DNA from: Lacipirellula limnantheis
GTDB taxonomy: Bacteria; Planctomycetota; Planctomycetia; Pirellulales; Lacipirellulaceae
Assembly (NCBI RefSeq): GCF_007746075.1
Contig: NZ_CP036339.1
Span: forward strand, 1,178,001 to 1,242,000
Length of the DNA: 64,000 nucleotides
Direction of reading: 5' to 3'
A model generated the notes under the pieces. The model searched no databases. It was not told the origin of the DNA and saw nothing but the letters and a program-made list of their open reading frames with translations. This document shows, one piece after another, positions 47,201 through 53,841 of the stretch. A program made the translations under genes and the position numbers. How positions within the stretch are numbered: the first letter of the stretch is position 1; each line of letters starts with the position of its first letter.

Positions 47201-50200
47201 GGGGATGGAGCATTCTCACCCAAACGTTCGTGGATCGCCCGGCGCCGGTCGAACTCCGCCTCGTGAGCGCCGTGCAAGCGAATTGGCATGTGGCGTGGCT
47301 CACCGCCGCCGTGGCGTCCGCCTGGCTCTGGGCCCGGTCGCGTCGCGCCGTCGTCCTGCTTACGGCGGCCGCTGCCGCGCTCTGCTTGGCCGTCCCCGAT
47401 GCGTACATCCCCTTACCACAGGCGACGTTTCTGGGCCTCCTCACGGGCGCCTTCGTGCGGCAGTTCGTCAGCTTTCTCACCAAGTCGCGCACCGGCGTTC
47501 GCCCTCGCTCCAGCGCGGCCGTCGCCATCCTGATCACGGCGGTCAGTTCCGCTACGGTAACCTTCACGCCATCTCAATCGTTCGCACAAGGCTCGCCCCC
47601 AACGCCAACCCTGACGGAAATCGCAGCCCCCGCCTCGGCGTCGCCGCTTGTTCCTGCGCCCGCAAAGGCTCCGCCGCAGGTCCTGTTTCCCGTCGACGAC
47701 GCGGGCCAACCCAGCGGCGGCGACGTCTACGTCCCGGCCCCGCTCGCCGCCCAGTTGCTGTCGGCCACTGGCGAGGCGCCCGCGGCGCTGGTCGACGCCC
47801 GTTACCAGATTGAACTCCAACCTGTGGGCGCCGACGGCGAGTTGGTCCCTCGACGCGTCCAGTTGCGCTTCGGCTGGCATTCGCGACGCTCCCAAACTCG
47901 CGTCGAACTACCGCTCGCCGCCGCCGGCATGCTCGACCCCGCCTCGCTGCTGCTCGACGGTCAGCCGATACTGCCCGCCTGGAGCGCCAACGGCGCCGCG
48001 CTTTTGGTCACGCTCTCGCAACCCGGCGCCCACGAGCTCACTGCATCGCTTACCCCCCTTGAGACCAGCTCGGCCGTGGGCGAGTCCCAGCGTGCTCGTC
48101 TCCAACTTCGCGTCCCCTCGCTCACCGGGTCGACGGTTGAAGTCCTCCACCCCGCCGGACTCGCCGACGTTCAAGTTGCCGCCGCTGATCTCGCCCCAGC
48201 TCAATCAAGCGCCGCCCGTACCACGTTCCATCTGGGCCCCGCCGATCTTCTCGACGTCACGTGGCCGGCCCGCCTCCCACGCGAGGCGGCCGGCGTCACG
48301 GTCGAGCAGCTATCGCTGCTAGAAGTCGATCCAGCGGCGGCGCGGCTCGAAGTTCGGCTCCGCCTTTCCGGAGATGCAGCGCCGCTCGAAACGCTGCGCG
48401 TCGCCGCGTCGCCCCAGCTGAAACTCCTGCCCCTTCCCGAGGGCTCGCCGCTCGAAGTGGCTCTTCCGCCTCTTGGCGAACCCGCGGCCGCCGGAACCAC
48501 GTCGTTCCGTTTTCGCTCGAAGCCGACATGGCCCGTCGTCCTGTCGTTGCAGTACCAGCTGCAACGCACGCTTTCCGTCGGGCGCATCGACTATCCATGG
48601 GTCGAACCCCTCGGCGTGAACGTCCGCAGCCGCCACTTCGCCGTCGCCGCCGATCCTCGCCTCCGCGTCCGCGACGGCGCCGCCGGCGGCCTGACGCCGG
48701 TGACGCTCGCCGAGCTAGAAACCCTCTGGGGTCCAGCCGCGGCCGACGCTTCCCTGCACTACGCCGTCGCCGCCGACACGCCCGATTGGTCGCTCGACGT
48801 TGCTCCCGCTTCGGCTCGCTTCACGTCGCGCGACTCTCTTGAACTACATTGCGGCGAAACAGACGTCCGCGTCGCCTATGCCGCGGCGATTTCCGAAGTC
48901 GATGGCGAGCTACTCGTTCACCGGCTCGTCGTTTCGCCCGATCTGCAAATCGAACACGTGGCCGCGTCGCTCGACGGGTCCGACGCCGCCCTCCCGCTCC
49001 GGTGGGCGCGTCCGCAGCCCAATCAGCTCCACGTCTTTCTGAGCCGGCCGTTGAGCGAGCCCCATACCCTCCGCGTCGAGGGACGCTTGCACGAAGCCGT
49101 CACCGCGGCCCCCGCCGGCGGCGCCGCGGCCGACGCCGGCGTTCTCCCCGCCCTCCAGCGGACAGTCCAAGTCCCGCACATCGCCCTTGAGAGCTCACCG
49201 GCGGCGCCTGTCGACGTCTCCCTCTTCCGTAGCGGCGACGTCTTGGTCGCGTGGGCCTCCGCGGCTCCTCCCCCCAAACCCTCCGCCAATTCCGTCGATC
49301 CCGCCAAAGGGCTGCTCGTCGGTCAGTTCGCTGTTCAACGCAACGCGGCGTCGCCTTTGGAACTACGGATCACCCGCAACGACGCCCAGTACGAGGCCGA
49401 CGCCCTGCTCACGTTGCAGCTCGAAGCGGCCGAACCGACCGCCGAGTGCCGCCTCCAGGGACGAGCCACAGGAGGCATGGTCGACCGCCTCCGGCTGATC
49501 GTTGGCAAGAACTGGCGCGGGCCCCTGACCGTCGAACCCGCCGCGCGCATCGAACGGCGCGACATTGCCGCCGACGCCGATCGCCAGACGCTCGATGTAC
49601 GTCTCGAACGAGCCATCCCCGCCGGCGAGGCCTTTCGCATCGTCATCCGCGGACCTGTCTCGCTCGAATCCGATCAGCGCATCCGCTTCCCGGCGCTCCG
49701 TCTGGCCAATGCCCAGCGCCAACGTCTCTTCTTGATCCTCCCTCCCACGACCGGAAATCTTACGCCCGAATGGACGCTCCGCGGCGTGCAAGCCCAACCG
49801 CTGCCGGAGGCGCTCGCCGCCGGGTTGGACTCGGCGCCGACGCCCGCTTATCGCGTCCTGCGCGAACGTTTCGTCGCCGAGCAGCGCGTCTTCCCCGATG
49901 CGATTCGCAGCTCCGCCTACCGCCTGGCGGAAATCCGCATGGTCGTCGACGCCGACGGCAGTGCAACCGCTCTGGCGCAGCTGGTCGTCCAGGCTGGCGG
50001 AGGCGATCAGTGCCAGGTGACGTTCCCCGCCGGCGCTCAGGTGCAATATGTCGCCGTCGATGGCATTCCGCTGCACCAACTCCCCGCCGCGGCCTCGTGG
50101 AACGCGCCAGTCGCCTCCCGCTTTCTTCCGCGCGTCTTCCAGTTCAGCTACCGTCTGCCGAAGTTCGCGGCCGCGGCCGAGCGACAGTTCACGCCCCCGC

Positions 50201-50865
50201 AAGTCGCCGTCGACGGCAAGGCCCTCGCCCCGCAACGCACCCTTTGGCAAATCGCCGACGCGGCCGCGCAGCCCATGCCCAGCGATCGCAGCCGCCTCAT
50301 GACCGCAGGTGAACTCGCCGCCGCTGCTCGCCGCGCGCAGATCGACGCCTTCCTCGACGCCTATCCCCTTGCCTCGCAACTTGCCGAGTGGGAGCTCAAG
50401 CAGTGGCGCCAACCCTGGCTCGACCGCTTCAGCTCCGCCGACCCCGCCAGCGCCGCCAGCGACCCCGCAGCCTGGACCCGACTCCGCGAACGTCTGGCGG
50501 CCGCCGACGCGCCAACGTCAGCCAGCGCCGACGCCGCGACTGAATCGGAGAGTTTTTGGTCCGACAGCGCCAGCGCCGGCGTCATTTCCATCGCGGGCGA
50601 TGCCGCCGGCGCCGTGACGCTAGTTCCTCGTACGACCCCGTGGCCGATCGCCCGGTGGTTCGCCGCGGCGATGCTCGCGGCGGCGGTGGGCGTTGCTTGG
50701 CGGCAGCCTACGGCGCTCCGTTCGCTGACGTTTCCAATGCAGCGCTGGCCCTACATTGCGTTCGGAGCGGCTGGGCTGATGTGGTGGGCCTTCCTCGCCC
50801 CAAGCCTTCTCGGTCTGGTCATCATCGCCTTCGCCATCGCCGCCTACCGCAAGTCGCGACGATAA
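44227..50865 (+). CDS. Giant exported protein, fused units 2 and 3
   Basis: A 2212-residue protein starting at GTG 44227; an upstream extension to 43939 lies in the other frame of unit 1 and is rejected. Unit 2: signal peptide (VGVLLALVVAATGASSSRAQ), motif RRVFVPAERTADW, strand-rich repeats, then a transmembrane cluster at about 1018-1090. Next comes a second signal-peptide-like segment (about 1095-1121, AVAILITAVSSA to SFAQG). Unit 3 opens with QVLFPVDDAGQP and VYVPAPL, is again strand-rich, and ends with two helices and a basic tail. Each unit is about 1100 residues, like the preceding protein. No enzyme motif is seen. Confidence 0.75.
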   Translation: MNAPNPCLRSRQTRRFVGVLLALVVAATGASSSRAQTTATAPENHSPLAYRRVFVPAERTADWPTEGARYLPMERAEFERLVQQTTERRQLQRPGLAQVTSADYVARLTETDSLAGVATFDVRAIENSPTLLPLAPWNAVVLRGRWLAAAADAEPTPAEIGLWSDDEGQPATYGLLVDRSGPVAVDWRAAPSQRGGKLEFSLNLPIAVAQTLTLELPADATPTISSGQLVDQSPAPQGAMRSWKFQLAAGIEHRLTIRRQEAAPSTPSSATLPLAAMTEAYHLTADGVDYEAELRIQSRGALPAELRLAAPPSLHVASVAVNRSPVQWRRDPEDAAALLVALPTTGPLATGAPLIIAVSGAAPVTCDAPWTLPGIMPQGLLWTEGTSTLWVDPALEIRALTPRECSLLNVVGVGSGAAGEVYRLQAWSPAAAVDLIVGDRREVLRRRTGVVTEFADREIIARAQIVLWAEEGRAFRVTAPLANDWNIESIVAEPADAIAEWHVEEGEARKLQLQLRRSPTAAAPLSLTVAARKPWRSWTRMAPLSDLNFLQLPGGSDGQWLLAKDRRGKEIVPDAKLAEATVAADALPPAAQELLGKVDGGLLIDLSEANPAAIVSVASTPVAFQAEAWMDVTAGGTGYEHRAEILCRPVSGAISELRLLAARPLPADVAWQLDDGQPLSVERAAAPSSPPPPAATVAEYRVRLPQPRAVPFRIRAVWRSTLPDDAAVNVVSLPDAETWQAWAILRGHAGQFAVDPRGAASAFALPSRDASLDGQLPALACYRLGDDPATPPSTPPTFVSRAAGDAALTGGVVAWRCDAETQQFSDGTQNHRLAYQIEARQPADVELTVPAGIAFTTITLDGRSLIAARGPDARSVSLRIPASAQRQTLTVALEGKISPLSRRSTVEPMLPRASFPVLRGEWTLRWPAAYNAELLGPQRQHSDAPPADWLARLGGPLSGRGDQRWYDGMLLAHVDAASPVIPASAVGVAAPGGWSILTQTFVDRPAPVELRLVSAVQANWHVAWLTAAVASAWLWARSRRAVVLLTAAAAALCLAVPDAYIPLPQATFLGLLTGAFVRQFVSFLTKSRTGVRPRSSAAVAILITAVSSATVTFTPSQSFAQGSPPTPTLTEIAAPASASPLVPAPAKAPPQVLFPVDDAGQPSGGDVYVPAPLAAQLLSATGEAPAALVDARYQIELQPVGADGELVPRRVQLRFGWHSRRSQTRVELPLAAAGMLDPASLLLDGQPILPAWSANGAALLVTLSQPGAHELTASLTPLETSSAVGESQRARLQLRVPSLTGSTVEVLHPAGLADVQVAAADLAPAQSSAARTTFHLGPADLLDVTWPARLPREAAGVTVEQLSLLEVDPAAARLEVRLRLSGDAAPLETLRVAASPQLKLLPLPEGSPLEVALPPLGEPAAAGTTSFRFRSKPTWPVVLSLQYQLQRTLSVGRIDYPWVEPLGVNVRSRHFAVAADPRLRVRDGAAGGLTPVTLAELETLWGPAAADASLHYAVAADTPDWSLDVAPASARFTSRDSLELHCGETDVRVAYAAAISEVDGELLVHRLVVSPDLQIEHVAASLDGSDAALPLRWARPQPNQLHVFLSRPLSEPHTLRVEGRLHEAVTAAPAGGAAADAGVLPALQRTVQVPHIALESSPAAPVDVSLFRSGDVLVAWASAAPPPKPSANSVDPAKGLLVGQFAVQRNAASPLELRITRNDAQYEADALLTLQLEAAEPTAECRLQGRATGGMVDRLRLIVGKNWRGPLTVEPAARIERRDIAADADRQTLDVRLERAIPAGEAFRIVIRGPVSLESDQRIRFPALRLANAQRQRLFLILPPTTGNLTPEWTLRGVQAQPLPEALAAGLDSAPTPAYRVLRERFVAEQRVFPDAIRSSAYRLAEIRMVVDADGSATALAQLVVQAGGGDQCQVTFPAGAQVQYVAVDGIPLHQLPAAASWNAPVASRFLPRVFQFSYRLPKFAAAAERQFTPPQVAVDGKALAPQRTLWQIADAAAQPMPSDRSRLMTAGELAAAARRAQIDAFLDAYPLASQLAEWELKQWRQPWLDRFSSADPASAASDPAAWTRLRERLAAADAPTSASADAATESESFWSDSASAGVISIAGDAAGAVTLVPRTTPWPIARWFAAAMLAAAVGVAWRQPTALRSLTFPMQRWPYIAFGAAGLMWWAFLAPSLLGLVIIAFAIAAYRKSRR

Positions 50866-50886
50866 ACGAAGTCGCGACGATAAACG
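50851..50886 (+). repeat. 18-bp tandem duplication at the stop codon
   Basis: AAGTCGCGACGATAAACG occurs twice in direct succession (50851-50868 and 50869-50886). The first copy contains the TAA stop of the giant gene (50863-50865). It is a simple recent duplication. Confidence 0.8.
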
Positions 50887-50899
50887 AGCACGCCTCGCG

Positions 50900-50923
50900 G
50901 ACTGGTCGCTTCAGCGACCAGTC
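50900..50923. repeat. REP-like palindrome, copy 1
   Basis: GACTGGTCGC and GCGACCAGTC flank TTCA. A second copy at 51697-51720 has the same arms with TGCA between, and both are preceded by GCG and followed by GA. It lies in the gap between two convergent genes and could act as a bidirectional terminator. Confidence 0.75.
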
Positions 50924-50947
50924 GAGCCCCGCGGTCGACCCTGCCTG

Positions 50948-52153
50948 TCAAGCACGATACGCCGGCGGCCGCTGCACCACCGGCGCCGCCGCGTCGAAGA
51001 TCGCCCGCCGATCCCCGCCCCGCGGGGGATAAATCCGCTCGCCGTTGATCATTCGCTTCGTCGCTTTGGCCGCCGCTCCGACCGCGACGACGCGTCGCTC
51101 CCACCCTTCGGTGTAAACCGCCCCCAAAGATCCTAAATCGAGCACCGTCACATACCAGTCGATTGCCAGCGGCAGCATCGGCGCCCCCGACAAATCGCCC
51201 ACGACGTTGTGCCCCGCGAACCGTCCCATCGGCCGCCCATGTTGGCATGACATCACCGACGCATGCTCGGGGTCGACCATGGCCGCCGCCGAGTCGCCCG
51301 CTGCGAAGACGTGCTCGATTCCCTTCACGCGCAGAAACTCGTCGACCGGCAGTCGGCCCCACCGATCGCGCTCAACGGGGAAGAGGGCCGTCAACGGATT
51401 GGCCCGCATCCCGGCGCACCAAACGACCGTCGCCGCGGCGAGCGTCTCTCCCGTCGTCAGCGTCGCACCCTGCGTGCTGAAGGACGCGACGCCCACCCCC
51501 ACGCGGGTTTGTACCCCCAGCGCTTTCAGCGCCTCGGCAATCACCGGTTGAGCATCGGGCCCCATGTTCGAGCCGATGTGATCGCTGTGATCGGTGAGCG
51601 TCACCTCCCACTCGGACGCCAGTTCCGCCGTCAGTTCAATTCCCGTCAACCCAGCTCCCACCACAAGCACCCGCTTCCAACCATCACGCCCCTGCGGACT
51701 GGTCGCTGCAGCGACCAGTCGACCCAGGTGCGCACGCAACCTCATCGCCCCCCCATACGTGTCGACGTCGAACGCATACTCGGCAAATCCTGGGAGCGCC
51801 GGCCGCACCAGTTCGCTCCCCAGCGCCATCACCAACCGGTCGTACGGCAAAGAGACTTCGCCGCTGCCGTCGGCCACGCTCACGCACTGCCGCCGCAGAT
51901 CAATGCTGCGGACCTCGCCTACGGCGAGCTCAACCCCAATCGGCTCCAGCACCTCGCTGAGCGGCACGCGCGTCGGCGCCAAGTTGGACTCGTAGTTTCG
52001 CACGCGAATCGAATGGAACGCATCGCGATTGACAAGCGTCACGCTCACGTCATCCGTGCCGATGCGTAACTCATCGAGCCGCCGCGACGCCCCCGCCGCA
52101 CTCCACAGTCCGGCAAACCCGCCGCCGAGCACGACAATCCGTTGCTTTGCCAT
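50948..52153 (-). CDS. ndh: Type II NADH dehydrogenase (NDH-2)
   Basis: A 401-residue FAD-dependent oxidoreductase moving electrons from NADH to quinone without proton pumping. ATG 52153 (MAKQRIVVLGGGFAGLWSAA) opens on the FAD motif. The NADH-binding Rossmann motif is KRVLVVGAGLTGIELTAEL and the C-terminal FAD motif is HVFAAGDSAA. A palindromic repeat lies inside the coding sequence between the FAD and NAD domains, encoding AATSPQGRD in frame. Other disulfide-oxidoreductase-fold enzymes (e.g. sulfide:quinone reductase) are possible, but conserved Cys pairs are absent. Confidence 0.88.
   Translation of the reverse strand: MAKQRIVVLGGGFAGLWSAAGASRRLDELRIGTDDVSVTLVNRDAFHSIRVRNYESNLAPTRVPLSEVLEPIGVELAVGEVRSIDLRRQCVSVADGSGEVSLPYDRLVMALGSELVRPALPGFAEYAFDVDTYGGAMRLRAHLGRLVAAATSPQGRDGWKRVLVVGAGLTGIELTAELASEWEVTLTDHSDHIGSNMGPDAQPVIAEALKALGVQTRVGVGVASFSTQGATLTTGETLAAATVVWCAGMRANPLTALFPVERDRWGRLPVDEFLRVKGIEHVFAAGDSAAAMVDPEHASVMSCQHGRPMGRFAGHNVVGDLSGAPMLPLAIDWYVTVLDLGSLGAVYTEGWERRVVAVGAAAKATKRMINGERIYPPRGGDRRAIFDAAAPVVQRPPAYRA
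51697..51720. repeat. REP-like palindrome inside ndh, copy 2
   Basis: A perfect 24-base palindrome with arms GACTGGTCGCTG, matching copy 1 at 50900-50923 except at two central bases. It is read in frame through the ndh gene, in a loop between the FAD and NADH domains. Confidence 0.8.
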
Positions 52154-52386
52154 CGCCTTCACTCCTCCGCCCAGGCGCCGCGACCAACGGCGGCGGGCCC
52201 TAGCCTACTCGTCGCTGGGCGGCGGCGCGCTGCAGAAAAAAATGAAAACTTTACTCTCGAAATTGGCCACCTGATCTGCCATGTTCAAGCTGCTAACTGC
52301 GTTAGCCGGCGCTGTTTCGCATCCGCTTGCTTCAATCCTTACCGGCCATGCCTGTTCCACCGCCAATCGTCGCCGCCAACGCGCCG

Positions 52387-52411
52387 TTTTGTCCATCGGC
52401 GCTGGACAAAA
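52387..52411. promoter_or_regulatory. Operator-like dyad upstream of the RND genes
   Basis: TTTTGTCCA and TGGACAAAA are perfect inverted arms around TCGGCGC, 162 bases upstream of the adaptor start. The arrangement suits a TetR-family repressor site, common for RND efflux operons, but no regulator gene is in the window. The rest of this 419-base gap shows only a REP-like unit at 52534. Confidence 0.5.
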
Positions 52412-52533
52412 TGCTGCGCTCAGCCTTCACGTCCGAAGTTCAAGTGACGTCACCAGTTAGTCTCTCGAGCTAAGTGACAACTTGCCGTAAGGGCCGGGTT
52501 TTGTCAGCTGCAATCAACTTTTACCTCAGGACA

Positions 52534-52561
52534 CTAGCCGCGGGTCAACAACTCGCTGGAG
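52534..52561. repeat. REP-like unit upstream of the adaptor gene
   Basis: A 28-base copy of the unit at 29605-29632 (23 of 28 identical), beginning CTAGCCGCG and ending GCTGGAG. It lies 12 bases before the adaptor start and supplies the GGAG that may act as its ribosome-binding site. Confidence 0.55.
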
Positions 52562-52572
52562 CGCTCCATCGC

Positions 52573-53841
52573 ATGAAGCCCACTTATCTTTTACTCGCCC
52601 TGCTGACGGCGCTGGTCGGCTGCACCCCTGCCACCGTCGAACGCCCGGAACCGATCCGCCCCGTTAAAACGATGGTCGTCGCCGCCGGAGGCGACGTCCG
52701 CACCCGCATCTTCCCCGGCGTCGCTGAGGCGTCGCGCCGCGTCGAGCTGGCGTTCCAAGTCCCAGGACTGCTCGTGAAGCTCCCGGTCAAGGAAGGCGAT
52801 CGCATCGCCAAGGGCGACGTGATCGCGGAGCTTCGTCAGGAAGAGTTTGCGGCGCGGCTGACCGCGCTCCAAGGCGAACTCGATCAAGCCCGCGCCGTCC
52901 TCCGTCGGCTCCAGTCGGGCGAACGCCCCGAGGAGACCCTCAGGCGCGAATCGAACGTCCGCGCCATGGAGGCGCGGATGGCGAACGCCCGCGCCGAGTT
53001 CGGTCGGTTCCAACAACTCATCCGCAACAGCGCCGTCTCCCGCTCACAGTATGAAGTCGCCGAGACGGCGTACCGCGTCGCTCAAGAGGAGTACCAAGCG
53101 GCGGTTCAACTGCTGGAGAAGGGAACCATCGGCCGCGAGGAAGACATCGACGCCCAGGCCGCCGTCGTCCGCGGTCTTGAGGGACGCGTCGTCGAAGCGG
53201 CGCTGCAACTGAGCGACACGACGCTCACCGCCCCCTACGACGGCGTGATCGCGCAGCGGTTCGTCGAAGAGGGGCAGAACGTCCAAGCGAAGCAACCAGT
53301 CGTCCGGTTCCAGGACGTCGACGAGATCGAGGTCGTGGTCGACGTTCCCGAGACGGTGATGGCGGCCGACATCCGCACGGCAGACGTCATCGACCTTGTG
53401 GCCGAGTTCAGCGGGGCGCCAGGATTGAGGTTCCCAGTCGAGATTCGCGAGATCGCCCAGATCGCCGACTCGACGACGCAGACGTTCAAGGTCCGCGCTG
53501 CGATGCAGGCCCCGACTGACGTGACGATCCTTCCCGGGATGACCGCGACCGTGACCGCTGACTTCCGGCGGGCAGGCGTCCTCGGCCAACAACTTCTCGT
53601 TCCAGTCTCGGCCGTCGTCAAAAAGGATTCGGGCGACCAGATCGTCTGGCTGATCGAGGGCGAGGGAGATGCGCAAAAGGTAGCGAAGCGAGCCGTGAAG
53701 CTTGGCGACGCCACCGGCGGCGACGTCGAGATCGTCGAGGGGCTCGCCCCTGGCGACCGGATCGCCATCGCGGGGGCGTCGCGTCTCCGCGACGGCATGC
53801 AGGTCCGCGACCTCGGCGACCAGCTCGGGGGGACGCGATGA
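52573..53841 (+). CDS. RND efflux periplasmic adaptor lipoprotein
   Basis: A 422-residue membrane-fusion protein. ATG 52573 begins a lipoprotein signal (MKPTYLLLALLTALVGC, lipobox LVGC). A biotinyl-lipoyl-like half (LAFQVPGLLVKLPVKEGDRI) precedes a long coiled-coil hairpin with heptads (about residues 80-190), then the second half (SDTTLTAPYDGVIAQRFVEE) and beta-barrel/membrane-proximal domains. It bridges the inner-membrane pump to an outer channel not encoded nearby. Its stop overlaps the pump start as ATGA. Substrate unknown. Confidence 0.9.
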   Translation: MKPTYLLLALLTALVGCTPATVERPEPIRPVKTMVVAAGGDVRTRIFPGVAEASRRVELAFQVPGLLVKLPVKEGDRIAKGDVIAELRQEEFAARLTALQGELDQARAVLRRLQSGERPEETLRRESNVRAMEARMANARAEFGRFQQLIRNSAVSRSQYEVAETAYRVAQEEYQAAVQLLEKGTIGREEDIDAQAAVVRGLEGRVVEAALQLSDTTLTAPYDGVIAQRFVEEGQNVQAKQPVVRFQDVDEIEVVVDVPETVMAADIRTADVIDLVAEFSGAPGLRFPVEIREIAQIADSTTQTFKVRAAMQAPTDVTILPGMTATVTADFRRAGVLGQQLLVPVSAVVKKDSGDQIVWLIEGEGDAQKVAKRAVKLGDATGGDVEIVEGLAPGDRIAIAGASRLRDGMQVRDLGDQLGGTR

